From: Haloarcula argentinensis DSM 12282
Lineage (GTDB): Archaea > Halobacteriota > Halobacteria > Halobacteriales > Haloarculaceae
NCBI GenBank assembly: GCA_000336895.1
Contig: AOLX01000021.1
Coordinates: forward strand, 1-64,000
DNA: 64,000 bases
Reading direction: 5' to 3'
Part shown: in pieces, positions 51,911-61,241 of the stretch
How the letters are laid out: each line of letters opens with the position of its first letter
Numbering within the stretch: the first letter of the stretch is position 1
Notes under the pieces: generated by a model
The model's input: only the letters and a program-made list of their open reading frames with translations
The model's database searches: none
What the model was told of the DNA's origin: nothing
Program-made: the position numbers and the translations under genes

Positions 51911-52816
51911 CTACTGGCGGTCGGGCAGCGAGAGGTCGCGCTGGAACTCGTCGAACTGGTCGAGGTCGTCGGGGAGGTCATACGACAGTTGCCGCTCGGC
52001 GCGGCGGTCGACGTTCGCCCCCTCGGTCGGTTCTGCAACGGACTCCCAGCCGTCCTTGACGGTCAGGGATTTCGCCGGCGTACCGGCGGCGATGTGGTGG
52101 GAGGGGATGTCCTTGCCGGCGATAGACTTCGCGGCGAGGATGGCGTTTTCCCCCACCTTCACGCCCGCTCGAACCATCGAATCGTAGGTCAGGCGAACGT
52201 CGTCTTCGATGATAGTGTGGTAGAGATCTACGTGAGTCTGGTCGACGGCGTCGTGGTCGTGACTGTAGACGTGAGTGTCGTCGGAGATGGAGACGCGGTC
52301 GCCGATCGTCAGCTTCCCGCGGTCGTCGAGGTGGACATCGTCGTGAACGACGACGTTGTCGCCGATCTCGATGTTGTGGCCGTACGTAAACGAGATGCCC
52401 TTGAAGAAGCGACAGCCCTCGCCACAGGACTCGAAGAGGTGGTCGGCGAGCATCCGTCGGAACCGGAGCGCGAATTCGACGTTGTCCGCCATCGGCGTCG
52501 CGTCGAACTGCCGCCAGAGCCACTGGAGATGCTTCGAGCGTTTGAACCGCTCCTCGTCTTTCTCGGCGTAGTACTCGCTTTCGAGGGTCGTGTTACAGGG
52601 GTCATACCCCTGGAGCCGGACCCGCTCGGCCGGGGAAATATCCGCGCCGTCCTGCCAGCGCTCGTAGGCGTCCCGGTCGCCGTGGAGATCGACCAGCACG
52701 TCAGTGACAACATCGCAGGTGTCCTCGTCGCCGGAGAGGCGTTCGTCGACCTCGTCGATGAACGCCCTGAGCCCCTCCTCGGCGAGCGGTGGCAGCGACA
52801 CGTGACGCTTCGTCAT
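51911..52816 (-). CDS. left-handed beta-helix acetyltransferase
   Basis: A 301-residue protein. The C-terminal half shows hexapeptide repeats (IEIGDNVVVHDDVHLDD, LTIGDRVSISDDTHVYSHD, TYDSMVRAGVKVGENAILAAKSIAGKDIPSHHIAAGTPAKS), the fold of maltose/galactoside O-acetyltransferases. The N-terminal 120 residues are helical and less common. The acceptor is unknown; sugar or surface-glycan acetylation is plausible. ATG 52816 is about 28 bases behind a TATA-like CCCCTATCTG, so the mRNA is leaderless. The frame stays open upstream only by chance. Confidence 0.86.
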   Translation of the reverse strand: MTKRHVSLPPLAEEGLRAFIDEVDERLSGDEDTCDVVTDVLVDLHGDRDAYERWQDGADISPAERVRLQGYDPCNTTLESEYYAEKDEERFKRSKHLQWLWRQFDATPMADNVEFALRFRRMLADHLFESCGEGCRFFKGISFTYGHNIEIGDNVVVHDDVHLDDRGKLTIGDRVSISDDTHVYSHDHDAVDQTHVDLYHTIIEDDVRLTYDSMVRAGVKVGENAILAAKSIAGKDIPSHHIAAGTPAKSLTVKDGWESVAEPTEGANVDRRAERQLSYDLPDDLDQFDEFQRDLSLPDRQ

Positions 52817-52954
52817 GTCGAGTACGTGGCTTCGCGGGCAGATAGGGGTTTCCGTTACGTGAAACCTACCCAGTAACACTCGTGTCACGACACTGTCTAT
52901 CATAGCGCATGGCGAGCAAGCCACAGTTAAGACGCCGCCGTTCCAGACCACGAC

Positions 52955-53968
52955 ATGGTCAGGTCGGACTTCATCATGGAGATACGGCGCTACATTGTCA
53001 ATCCCGGGGAGCGCCGGCTGCGGGCGCCGTGGCGAGTCACGCTCTGGGTATTTCTTGCCGGGTTCGGCCTCGTCCTCCTCTCGGGGGTGATCGCAGTGAC
53101 ATCGTCGGTAGTGCGCATGACGCCGACGGTCGCTGTCGTGCGCCAGATCGCGATTTTTGCTGCCGGAACCGTCGTCGCCGTCGGGATCGGCTATCTGCTC
53201 GATCGGCGGACGCTCCCGGATTACGGACTGGGATTCGACCGCCAGTGGTGGCGCGACGCGGCTTTCGGCCTCGTGCTCGGGGTGGGGCTTCCCACGCTCG
53301 TCCTGCTCGTCGAGATGGCCGTCGGCTTCATCGAGGTCAGCGTCGCCCTCGCAACTATCGATAGCGGGCCGCTCCCGCTGACCGCGTTCGGACCGCCGGT
53401 CGCCGTCCTCCTTCTGGGAGCGTTCTTCCTCGTCCAGGCAACTACCGAGGAGGTACTCGTCCGTGGATACCTCCTGACAAACACGGCTGAGGGGCTCGCC
53501 GGGTGGGTCGGCAAGCGGGGCGCAATCATCGCCGCAACGGGGCTGACGGGCGCACTGTTCGGCGTCCTCCACTGGACGAACCCCAGCGCGTCGCTGCTCA
53601 GCGTGACCAACATCACCCTTTATGGGCTCCTGCTCGGTGCGTGTTACGTCCTGACCGGGCGACTCGGGGTCGCCAGCGGTTTCCACGTCGCCTGGAACTA
53701 CACGCTGGCACTGCTTGGCTTCCCCGTCAGCGGCCTCCGGATGGGTGTCGCCTTGCTCTCTACTGATGCGACTGGTCCCACAGTAGTGACCGGCGGCGAG
53801 TTCGGCCCCGAAGGAGGACTCGTCGCCCTTCCGCTGCTCGCCGTCGGCGGAGCCGCGCTGTACTGGTGGGTCCGCCGCGAGTACGGCGCAGTGGCACTGC
53901 TGGAGGACATCGCCATCCCCGACCTCCGCGTCCGGACGCGGTCCGACACCACAAACCAAGACGGCTAA
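52955..53968 (+). CDS. CPBP-family intramembrane metalloprotease
   Basis: A 337-residue membrane protein with about eight helices. The three motifs of the CAAX-protease/bacteriocin-processing family are present: EEVLVR (Glu165, Glu166, Arg170), FGVLH (His206) and HVAWN (His244, Asn248). Relatives cleave prenylated proteins or act in immunity; the haloarchaeal substrate is unknown. The TATA-like cagttaagac (52922-52931) is about 27 bases before ATG 52955. Divergent from the acetyltransferase. Confidence 0.88.
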   Translation: MVRSDFIMEIRRYIVNPGERRLRAPWRVTLWVFLAGFGLVLLSGVIAVTSSVVRMTPTVAVVRQIAIFAAGTVVAVGIGYLLDRRTLPDYGLGFDRQWWRDAAFGLVLGVGLPTLVLLVEMAVGFIEVSVALATIDSGPLPLTAFGPPVAVLLLGAFFLVQATTEEVLVRGYLLTNTAEGLAGWVGKRGAIIAATGLTGALFGVLHWTNPSASLLSVTNITLYGLLLGACYVLTGRLGVASGFHVAWNYTLALLGFPVSGLRMGVALLSTDATGPTVVTGGEFGPEGGLVALPLLAVGGAALYWWVRREYGAVALLEDIAIPDLRVRTRSDTTNQDG

Positions 53969-53992
53969 GTGGACAGCGCCGCTAAATCGGGT

Positions 53993-55045
53993 ATGGAATA
54001 CGCGACACTCGGAAACTCCGGCGTCGAGGTCTCGGAAGTCGGATTCGGTGCCTGGGTCGTCGGCACGGACTGGTGGGGCGACCGTACTCACGACGATGCT
54101 ATCGACATGGTCCAGCACGCGCTCGACCAGGACGTGACGTTCTTCGACACCGGCGACGTGTACGGCCACGGCGACAGCGAGGAGATCATCGGCGAGGCGC
54201 TAGCGGAACACCGCGACGAAGTTACCGTCTCGACGAAAATCGGCTACGACTTCTACAACAACCCACAGGCCGGCCACGGCGAACTCCCGAAGAAAATCAC
54301 GCCCGAGTGGGTCCACACCGCCTTCGACCGCTCACTCGACCGTCTCGGCATGGACCACGTCGAACTCCTGATGCTCCACAACGCCAACGTCGACGAGGTC
54401 GATGAGGACGTGTTGGAAGCGCTCGATGAACTCCGCGAAGAGGGGAAAGTCGACGCCATCGGCTGGGCGCTCGGCCCGTCGATCGGCTGGCTCGCTGAGG
54501 GCGACGCCGCGGTCGCAAACGAGTTCGACGCACTCCAGACCGTCTTCAACCTCTTCGAACAGACTCCCGGCCAGCACTTCATCGACACCATCCGCGAGCA
54601 AAACGCCGATACGTCGGTGCTCGCTCGCGTCCCACATTCTTCGGGCCTGCTGAACGAGCAGGTGACGCCGGAAACGGAACTCGGTAAAGGCGACCACCGC
54701 TCGCACCGACCGACCGAGTGGTACGAGACCGGCTGGGAGAAGGTCGAAGAAATCCGGTTCTTAGAGCGTGACGGAGCACGAACGATGGGCCAGGCCGCCA
54801 TCCAGTGGCTCCTCTACAACGACGAGGTGGCGTCGGTCACTCCGACGTTCCGGACGAACGCCGATATCGACGAGTGGGGCGGCGCACCCGACACGCCGCC
54901 GCTCAGCGACGAGGAGTACGGCCGCGTGCAGGAACTGTACCGGGACAACTTCGGTATCGACCGCGACGACGGAATGGACGCCCTGCGCTCGTCGGTCGGC
55001 GGTGCGGACCTCGAAGACACCGGGATGAAATCTGCTGGGGACTGA
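53993..55045 (+). CDS. aldo/keto reductase, YajO/IolS-like
   Basis: A 350-residue AKR: GNSGVEVSEVGFGAWVVG, FFDTGDVYGHG (Asp, Tyr), VSTKIGYDF (Lys), LLMLHNA (His), and a C-terminal AAIQWLLYNDEVASVTP in the cofactor region. It is the third AKR of the window and the closest to IolS/GSP69 types. ATG 53993 lies 26 bases after a TATA-like ggctaagtgg at the end of the CPBP gene. An in-frame GTG right behind the previous stop (53969) is an alternative. Confidence 0.88.
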   Translation: MEYATLGNSGVEVSEVGFGAWVVGTDWWGDRTHDDAIDMVQHALDQDVTFFDTGDVYGHGDSEEIIGEALAEHRDEVTVSTKIGYDFYNNPQAGHGELPKKITPEWVHTAFDRSLDRLGMDHVELLMLHNANVDEVDEDVLEALDELREEGKVDAIGWALGPSIGWLAEGDAAVANEFDALQTVFNLFEQTPGQHFIDTIREQNADTSVLARVPHSSGLLNEQVTPETELGKGDHRSHRPTEWYETGWEKVEEIRFLERDGARTMGQAAIQWLLYNDEVASVTPTFRTNADIDEWGGAPDTPPLSDEEYGRVQELYRDNFGIDRDDGMDALRSSVGGADLEDTGMKSAGD

Positions 55046-55467
55046 CAGCGAGGCGTTGGAGCGCCGACGCACAGACCAAGCAGGCGACTGATTCTACCGC
55101 TACTCACCTGCTTTTCGTACCGTCCGAACAACGACGGTTTGGCACTGAAATCTCCAGTCGACAGTTTACCCCCGAAGGACACCGACAACCAGACAGCCGT
55201 CTGTCGGTTCTCGGCTGCCACCCCCTTGTTTCAACAGGAGATGTCCCGCCGTCTTGCGATTGGGGTGGCGGAGTTTCACATTCACCACGGTGCGTCTGAC
55301 GAGCGCAAGACGCCAGACGGGAGCCGGTTCGAGATGAAACGAAGGGGTTCGAGGTGCGGGAGCAGTCCACATACCAGTCCCAACAGAAGCTGTAGCAGGT
55401 GTCAAAACTGTCGGAGAAAGCGGTCTGTAATCGAGCGGGACGGCTAGCCGCTACTGCTAGAGCCCGA
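55046..55467. other. intergenic stretch of 422 bases without a credible gene
   Basis: Between the converging aldo/keto reductase and radA genes. The frames have poor codon use and no conserved motif. It holds a hairpin plus T run near the left end (next entry) and a T4 behind radA at 55399-55402. The region cccttgtttcaacaggagatg around 55226 and the segment to 55280 are unusual in composition and could be a degraded gene. Confidence 0.45.
55078..55115 (+). terminator. hairpin with T4 behind the aldo/keto reductase
   Basis: The arms aagcagg (55078-55084) and cctgctt (55107-55113) pair perfectly and the second runs into tt. It starts 32 bases after the stop codon at 55043-55045. A smaller hairpin gcgttgg/ccgacgc precedes it. 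Confidence 0.45.
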
Positions 55468-56517
55468 CTACTCGTTCAGCAGGCCGTCTTCTTCGACACG
55501 CATGACACCCTCGCCGTCCGGGAGGTTCGGCGCGTCGACGAGCTTGACGATACGCTTGTTCCCCTTGGACTTCCGGAGGTACATCCGGAACGTGGAGGTG
55601 TGGCCGAGGATGTTGCCACCGATGGGCTGGGTCGGGTCGCCGAAGAAGGAGTCAGGGTTGGAGGCGACCTGGTTCGTGACGACGACGGCGGTGTTGTTGA
55701 GGTCGCCGACCCGCATCAGGTCGTGGAGGTGCTTGTTGAGCTTCTGCTGGCGGTCGGCGAGTTCGCCACGGCCGACGTACTCAGCTCGGAAGTGGGCGGT
55801 CAACGAGTCGACGGCGAGCAGGCGAACGGGGAACTCCTCTTCCTGGCTCTCGCTGGCGATCTCCTGTGCCTTCTCGGCCAGCAGGATCTGGTGGTTGGAG
55901 TTGAACGCCTTCGCGACGTGGATCTTCTCCAGCACGGAGGCGACGAGGTCATCAAGCAGATCCTCGTCAGTTGGATCTGCATCGGCCTCCTCCTCGACGA
56001 TGCCGTGGAGGACCATCGTGTCCGCCAGTACCTCGTCGTCGAGACCCTTGACCATCTGTTCGATACGCTCGGGTCGGAACGTATCCTCTGAGTCGACGAA
56101 GATAGCGCTGCCTTCCAGCCCGCCGTGTTCGGCCGGCAACTGGACGTTGACCGAGAGCTGGTGCGTTACCTGAGACTTCCCGGCCCCGAACTCACCGTAC
56201 ACCTCGGTGATGGACTGGGTTTCGACGCCGCCGCCGAGTAGGTCGTCGACCTCGTCGACGCCCCAGGAGAGCTTCCCGATCTGCTCACGACGTTCGAGCA
56301 CCGTCGACCCGGTTTCGAAACCACCGATGTCAGCCGCTTCGCGGGCGGCCTGGATGATGTCTGCCGCCGACGACTCGCCGATGTCGGCCGTGTTCGACAG
56401 TTCACCGGGAGAGGCGACCGCAATTCCCTGGTAGGAGTCGTAGCCGTTGTCTTCGAGTTTTTCTGCTGTCGCCGGACCGACACCCGGCAGCTCTTCGAGG
56501 TCCTCACTTGCGGACAT
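55468..56517 (-). CDS. radA: DNA recombinase RadA
   Basis: The 349-residue archaeal RecA/Rad51 homologue that drives strand exchange. The N-terminal helix-hairpin-helix domain ([16 protein letters not shown]) binds DNA; Walker A is GEFGAGKS (108-115), Walker B is [12 protein letters not shown], and the L2-side [14 protein letters not shown] loop follows. There is no intein. ATG 56517 is 27 bases from the TATA centre (56544), so the mRNA is leaderless; ATG 56523 is only 21 bases away and is rejected. Confidence 0.97.
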   Translation of the reverse strand: MSASEDLEELPGVGPATAEKLEDNGYDSYQGIAVASPGELSNTADIGESSAADIIQAAREAADIGGFETGSTVLERREQIGKLSWGVDEVDDLLGGGVETQSITEVYGEFGAGKSQVTHQLSVNVQLPAEHGGLEGSAIFVDSEDTFRPERIEQMVKGLDDEVLADTMVLHGIVEEEADADPTDEDLLDDLVASVLEKIHVAKAFNSNHQILLAEKAQEIASESQEEEFPVRLLAVDSLTAHFRAEYVGRGELADRQQKLNKHLHDLMRVGDLNNTAVVVTNQVASNPDSFFGDPTQPIGGNILGHTSTFRMYLRKSKGNKRIVKLVDAPNLPDGEGVMRVEEDGLLNE

Positions 56518-56539
56518 GAACATGCCTTGTGCGTCCGGG

Positions 56540-56549
56540 GGTATAAAGC
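56540..56549 (-). promoter_or_regulatory. radA: radA TATA box
   Basis: The minus strand GAGGCTTTATACCCCC gives the TATA element CTTTATACC. Its distance of 27 bases decides the radA start at 56517. Confidence 0.65.
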
Positions 56550-56658
56550 CTCGTTAACACCAGAGTGAAAGTGAAAGTGTGTGACGGGAGCGGGATGCTT
56601 CGATATGGAATCGGGAGTTTTAGGTGGGAAGGAGGGTCGATGGGCGGTGGAAACGGAT

Positions 56659-57120
56659 TCAGGCCGGACCCGCTCGACCGAAAGCGAGGAGCAACAGCGT
56701 CCACAGCAGAAAGAGCCCAGTCAGCACCGTCTCGGACACCGGTAGTATCCCCTCGCCGAACGCGCCGACGAGGAGGAGAGTAATGGCAGCTGTGCCGGAA
56801 ATCGGTCTGGTACGGATCGAGCGCCAGAGCAGCCACAGCGACCACCGAAGGCCGTCAAGTTGTGAGAGAATGCGTGTGGGAAATGAGCGACGTGCGTCCG
56901 GGTTCTCAGCAAGCTCGAACGTGCCGAGGTCCTCGCGAGCAGTCACTACCTCGCCGGTGTGGACCCGACGGCCAGCCGCATCGCCGACTAACAGTAGCGT
57001 CGCAGAATCATCGTCCGTACCGACGACGCGGTAGACACCGGCGGGAGCGCGGCTGTCACGGCCGGCCTGGGTCGGCCGGCCGTGAACGCCGGGACCGACG
57101 CCGCCGTCAGTCGTGTCACT
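56659..57120 (-). CDS. membrane protein of unknown function, start codon unclear
   Basis: The frame ending at 56659 encodes a haloarchaeal-looking protein: a soluble beta region (AGVYRVVGTDDDSATLLLVGDAAGRRVHTGEVV) and two C-terminal helices (AAITLLLVGAFGEGILP and VLTGLFLLWTLLLLAFG). The coding character reaches back to about 57120, overlapping the pspAB stop, but I find no in-frame ATG, GTG or TTG there. The first standard start is GTG 56946, which would remove the conserved-looking front. A lost start codon, a rare start, or a frame error are all possible. Confidence 0.55.
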   Translation of the reverse strand, partial: SDTTDGGVGPGVHGRPTQAGRDSRAPAGVYRVVGTDDDSATLLLVGDAAGRRVHTGEVVTAREDLGTFELAENPDARRSFPTRILSQLDGLRWSLWLLWRSIRTRPISGTAAITLLLVGAFGEGILPVSETVLTGLFLLWTLLLLAFGRAGPA

Positions 57121-57733
57121 CCCAGGGGTGGTAGCCGGGACGATCCGGCCACAGCGGATACCAGTACTCCTTGTCGTCCTCGACGGTGATTTCGTCGCTG
57201 AGGTTACTGTCCAGTTTGAACTCTGCGGAGGTGTTGCGCTCGTGGCTGTCGTGTGGGTCCGGCGCGAACGGGTAGTACGCGCCCCGGCGGAAGGAGTACA
57301 CCCAGTAGACGGTCTGGTCGCTGCGCGCGTCCTCGAACGAGAACAGCGCCGCGAGCAGGCGCGAGCCGTAGCGCCGTTCGACGAGCGTGTCCGCCGCAAA
57401 GTGGATCGACGTGAGCAGGTCCTCGAAGTCGTTATCGTGGAGTACGACCCACTGGTAGCCGTGGTCGTCGGTCTCGAAGGTCGCCCGTGTCCCCGTCTCG
57501 ACCATCCCCGCGTCGAGGATAGATTCGACCTCGTCGATAGCGTCCTGAAAGTCCGTACTGTCGACATCGGCGAAACACAGCGCCGCCTCGCCGGTCGGTT
57601 CGTACCCCAGATCGGCCTCCATCGTGATGTAGGCGGTACTCATCCCGAACAGATCGTCGGGGTCGGCGTCCCGCGTCGCGTCGGCCTCGGCTTTCACCCC
57701 GAGAACGCTCTTGAGTCCGTCGAGCAATCCCAT
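57116..57733 (-). CDS. pspAB: PspA-associated protein PspAB
   Basis: A 205-residue protein. It starts MGLLDGLKSVLGVKAEAD, then GMSTAYITMEADLGYEPTGEAALCFADVDSTDFQ and VYWVYSFRRGAYYPFAP, the haloarchaeal family seen near PspA/HtpX stress genes. Function is unknown; association with the membrane-stress protein PspA is inferred from genomic context in haloarchaea. It follows htpX on the same strand, after 382 bases that hold a folded repeat. ATG 57733 fits the conserved N-terminus. Confidence 0.82.
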   Translation of the reverse strand: MGLLDGLKSVLGVKAEADATRDADPDDLFGMSTAYITMEADLGYEPTGEAALCFADVDSTDFQDAIDEVESILDAGMVETGTRATFETDDHGYQWVVLHDNDFEDLLTSIHFAADTLVERRYGSRLLAALFSFEDARSDQTVYWVYSFRRGAYYPFAPDPHDSHERNTSAEFKLDSNLSDEITVEDDKEYWYPLWPDRPGYHPWE

Positions 57734-57828
57734 ATGTGAACCCCTACGGGCCGGAGACCAAGGTGGTTTGCGTCTCGGCCAGTGGGTGAATCGAATGGTG
57801 TATGTGGGATATTCAACAGCCAGACAGC

Positions 57829-58037
57829 CGCCCCTTTCAGTCCCGCCTGTAGCTGATTGAGCAGCCGAATCGGGTGGGACTGAAAGGGGCGAAACGCTGG
57901 GCGATCGAGAGGAAGCAAGCACTGGAGCGAATGAAATGAGCGAAGTCGTTCGAAAGACGCTGCGCGTCTTTCGTGATGACGAGAGGCCTCCGGTCTCTCG
58001 AACCACGCGCAGCGAGTCGCAGGAGCCCAGCGTTTCG
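57829..58037. repeat. nested inverted-repeat element between htpX and pspAB
   Basis: About 209 bases of unusually ordered sequence. An 18-of-19-base inverted repeat (57829-57847 and 57873-57891) forms one long hairpin. A 13-base perfect repeat (57890-57902 and 58025-58037) then closes a large loop holding two more hairpins: gaaagacgc/gcgtctttc and cgagaggcc/ggtctctcg. No reading frame fits. Candidates are a dispersed MITE/REP-like repeat, or a structured RNA. Confidence 0.6.
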
Positions 58038-58115
58038 GGGCTTTCTGGCTCTGTATAGCTGTCACTGCGGGACTCCGTACTACTCTATAGACGACAGTTG
58101 GAGAATCAGCCGATG

Positions 58116-58988
58116 CTAGCGGCCTTCGAGTTCGCGTTCGAGGTCCTGGAGGCGGTCGATGCGCTTCTCGGTCGAGGGGTGAGTACTGGCCAGACGGCCG
58201 ATCCACCCGACGTTAATCGGGATGATGAAGAACGCGTTCATCTCAGCCTGGTCGCGCATATCCTCCTTGGGGACCTTGTCCATCCGACCGTCGATTTTCA
58301 TCAGTGCGTTCGCGAGGGCGGCGGGCTTGCCGGTAATCATCGCGCCGCCGCGGTCGGCGGCGTACTCGCGGTAGCGGCTGAGCGTCCGGATCAGGAGGAA
58401 CGAGATGACCCAGACGACCAGCGAGATGAGGATGGCGACGATGACGGGCACCTGCTGGCCGCCGCGTTCGCGGCCGCCGCTGAACAGCCAGCCCCACCGG
58501 ACGATGAGGAAGGCGATCGTCGAGAGGAACGATGCGATAGTCATCACCATCACGTCGCGGTTCTTGATGTGGGCCAGTTCGTGGGCGATGACGCCTTCCA
58601 GTTCGTCCTGCTCCAGCGTGTCCATGATGCCGGTCGTCACGCAGACGGCCGAACTGTCTTTCGACCGGCCGGTGGCGAAGGCGTTGGGCACCCGAGAGTC
58701 AGCGACAGCGACCTTCGGCTTCGGGAGGTCGGCCTGCTGGGCCAGGCGGTCGACGGTCCGGTGGAGTTCCGGATACTCCTCCGGTTCGACTGTCCGGGCC
58801 CCCATCGAGTACAGGGCGAGCTTGTCGCTGAAGAAGAACTGCGCACCGAGGAACAGCGCCATGACGGCGATGTAACCGACGGCGTTAATCTCCACAAGCA
58901 CTCCGATAAAGACGATATATAGCGCGAACAGCAGGAACATCGTCAGGGCCATCCGGCCGCGGAGCCCCCAGTCTGTTTGCCACTCCAT
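58116..58988 (-). CDS. htpX: membrane metalloprotease HtpX
   Basis: A 290-residue zinc protease of membrane-protein quality control. It has two N-terminal helices (about 12-32 and 36-54), HELAH at 136-140 within GVIAHELAHIKNRD, a second pair of helices (150-175 and 185-205) and the third ligand region REYAADRGGA. The TATA (minus GAGGTTTTAGAG, 59010-59021) is about 27 bases before ATG 58988, hence leaderless. With pspAB it forms a stress pair on the minus strand. Confidence 0.95.
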   Translation of the reverse strand: MEWQTDWGLRGRMALTMFLLFALYIVFIGVLVEINAVGYIAVMALFLGAQFFFSDKLALYSMGARTVEPEEYPELHRTVDRLAQQADLPKPKVAVADSRVPNAFATGRSKDSSAVCVTTGIMDTLEQDELEGVIAHELAHIKNRDVMVMTIASFLSTIAFLIVRWGWLFSGGRERGGQQVPVIVAILISLVVWVISFLLIRTLSRYREYAADRGGAMITGKPAALANALMKIDGRMDKVPKEDMRDQAEMNAFFIIPINVGWIGRLASTHPSTEKRIDRLQDLERELEGR

Positions 58989-59116
58989 ACTTATTGGTAG
59001 ACGGTCGACACTCTAAAACCTCGCTATCGTGGGAAAGCGCCACACGGCAGAGCCAGAGGAGCCGTCAACAGGACAGCTGTCCACACGCATTTACTCTCCG
59101 GACAACAATCGGGTAC

Positions 59117-60010
59117 ATGACCGACACAATCGTCGTCACTGGCGGGCGCGGACGCTCCGGCCGCTGGATCTGTGACCACCTCGCCGGCGAGTACAACGTC
59201 GTCTGCGTGGACCTGGACCATCCCGGCTGGGAAATTCCAACGCGGGAGCACATTGATTTCAAGGCTGTCGACGTGACCGATGGGGTCGAGATCCGGGATC
59301 TGTTCAGCGAGGTCGACCCGGACGCCGTCGTCCACTGGGCCGCGTTGCCAGCGCCAGAGCGACACGCGGGCACGCGAGTGTTCGACACCAACATTTCGGC
59401 GACGTACAACGTCATCGACGCCGCGGGTCGTGCCGGTGCCGACGTCGTCTGGGCGTCCTCCGAGAGTGCCTACGGGCTGGCCTTCGCCGATGAGACGCCG
59501 CTTCCAGCGTATCTCCCCATGGACGAGTCTCATCCGACCGCGCCGGAGGACCCGTACGGCACGTCGAAGGTCGCCGGCGAAGAAGTGGCGAAGATGGTCG
59601 TCAGGCGTGACGGCGTCGATGTAGCGTCGATACGCCCGTCGTGGATTCAGTACCCCGGCGAGTACAACTGCCGGGACGTGGCCACGGGCGACCTCGCCGA
59701 CGGCACCGGTAACTGCTGGTCCTACGTCGACGTGCGCGACGTGGCGACAGCGGTTGCAGCGGCGCTCGATGCCGACATCGGCGGGCACGAAGCATTCAAC
59801 GTCGCCGCCGCCGAGAACTACGTCGGCCAGCCAACAGCCGACCTCGTAGAAGAGCAGTGGGGCGAGCGTCCTGCAGAGTGTAAGCTGGACGGCGACCAGT
59901 CGGCGCTCTCGACCGCGAAAGCACAGGGGCTGTTGGACTGGGAGCCCGAACACGATTGGCGTGAGGCCGTCGACGCTGACGTTACAGCACCGACACTCAC
60001 GGGTGAGTAA
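59117..60010 (+). CDS. NAD-dependent epimerase/dehydratase (extended SDR)
   Basis: A 297-residue protein. It has the cofactor loop VTGGRGRSGRW (residues 7-17), ALPAPERH, SSESAYG, and the catalytic Tyr and Lys in YGTSKVAGEE. It is related to UDP-glucose 4-epimerase-like SDRs and to the uronate dehydrogenases of haloarchaea; the substrate is undecided. ATG 59117 lies about 27 bases behind a TATA-like gcatttactc, so it is leaderless. Divergent from htpX. Confidence 0.86.
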   Translation: MTDTIVVTGGRGRSGRWICDHLAGEYNVVCVDLDHPGWEIPTREHIDFKAVDVTDGVEIRDLFSEVDPDAVVHWAALPAPERHAGTRVFDTNISATYNVIDAAGRAGADVVWASSESAYGLAFADETPLPAYLPMDESHPTAPEDPYGTSKVAGEEVAKMVVRRDGVDVASIRPSWIQYPGEYNCRDVATGDLADGTGNCWSYVDVRDVATAVAAALDADIGGHEAFNVAAAENYVGQPTADLVEEQWGERPAECKLDGDQSALSTAKAQGLLDWEPEHDWREAVDADVTAPTLTGE

Positions 60011-60095
60011 TCGAGGGCAGTACCGAGCCTGTGGCGGAGTCCCGCCGCGGTGGCGGAACACACGGCTTAAACGGTTCAGTACAGTAGGACCGGTA

Positions 60096-61241
60096 ATGAG
60101 CCGGTCGGGAGAGTTCTGTCCACGCTGCGGTGACGAAATACCGGAGGGCACTGACGAGCGCCCGGAGCTTGCGGGTGCTGGCGGCCAGCGCAACTCCGAG
60201 CATGTCCTCTGTGACGCCTGCTACTTCGAGGAGTTCGACCTGGTGGACGCACCCGACACCATCCAGGTACGGGTCTGTTCGCGGTGTGGCGCGGTCCACA
60301 AGGGGAACCGCTGGGTCGACATCGGCGCGGAGGACTACACGGACATCGCCGTCGAGCAGGTCAGCGAGGCGTTGGGTATCCACGTCGACGCCCAGTCGGT
60401 CGCCTGGCAGGTCGCCCCCGAACAGCTCGACAAGAACAACATCCGGATGCATGCGGAGTTCTCCGGCGTCATCCGCGGGACGCCGGTCACCGAGGAGGTC
60501 ACCGTCCCCGTCCGGATTTCGCGGCAGACGTGCAAGCGCTGCGGGAAGATCGCCGGCGGGTCCTTCGCCAGCATCGTACAGGTGCGAGCCGACGGCCGCG
60601 ATCCGACCGACGACGAGCGCGAGCGCGCCGAGGAGATCGCGGAGGAGTACATCGCCGCTCGTGAGGAAACGGGCGACCGCAACGCATTCATTACCGAGAC
60701 CAAGTCCGTCGACGACGGGCTGGACATGAAAATCTCGACGAACCAGATGGGGCTGGGCATCGCCAAGCGCATCACCGCCCAGCTCGGCGGCTCCTACTCC
60801 GACTCACGACGCCTCATCTCCGAGGACGAGGACGGGCAGGAGCTGTACCGGATGACCTACGCCGTCCGCCTGCCCCGTTACCGCCAGGGCGAGGTGATCG
60901 ATCCGGAGGACGGCGACGGGCCGGTGCTGGTCCGTTCGGTCCAGGGGAACCTCAAGGGCGTCCGTCTGGCGACCGGCGAGGACTACGAAGCCAGTTTCGA
61001 GGACGGCGAGACCCCCGACGCCCGGCGGCTGGGGTTCCGCGAGGACGCCCAGACGACGACTCTCGTCGCCGTCGAGGACGCCAATGCCGTTCAGGTGCTT
61101 GATCCCGAGACCTTCGAAAGCAAGACCGTCCCGCGACCGGACTACCTCGACACCGACACCGACGAGGTGCCGGTACTGAAGAGCCACGCCGGGTTGCACG
61201 TTCTCCCAGCCGAGGGAGACGACACAGAGACCGATGAGTGA
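60096..61241 (+). CDS. nmd3: Nmd3-related ribosome biogenesis protein
   Basis: A 381-residue homologue of eukaryotic Nmd3, the adaptor of large ribosomal subunit export and maturation. In archaea it presumably acts in 50S maturation or quality control. The zinc-binding CPRC, CDAC, CSRC and CKRC pairs are visible in the first 155 residues, followed by the conserved EEVTVPVRISRQTC and the beta-rich C-terminal part. The TATA (gcttaaacgg, 60065-60074) is 27 bases before ATG 60096. Its stop overlaps the start of the next gene by eight bases. Confidence 0.92.
   Translation: MSRSGEFCPRCGDEIPEGTDERPELAGAGGQRNSEHVLCDACYFEEFDLVDAPDTIQVRVCSRCGAVHKGNRWVDIGAEDYTDIAVEQVSEALGIHVDAQSVAWQVAPEQLDKNNIRMHAEFSGVIRGTPVTEEVTVPVRISRQTCKRCGKIAGGSFASIVQVRADGRDPTDDERERAEEIAEEYIAAREETGDRNAFITETKSVDDGLDMKISTNQMGLGIAKRITAQLGGSYSDSRRLISEDEDGQELYRMTYAVRLPRYRQGEVIDPEDGDGPVLVRSVQGNLKGVRLATGEDYEASFEDGETPDARRLGFREDAQTTTLVAVEDANAVQVLDPETFESKTVPRPDYLDTDTDEVPVLKSHAGLHVLPAEGDDTETDE

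Noticed and set aside
52817..54169. 752-codon minus frame joining the acetyltransferase to sequence opposite the CPBP protease
   Set aside because: The acetyltransferase starts at 52816 with its own TATA box. The extension is antisense to a clear membrane protease and is low-complexity.
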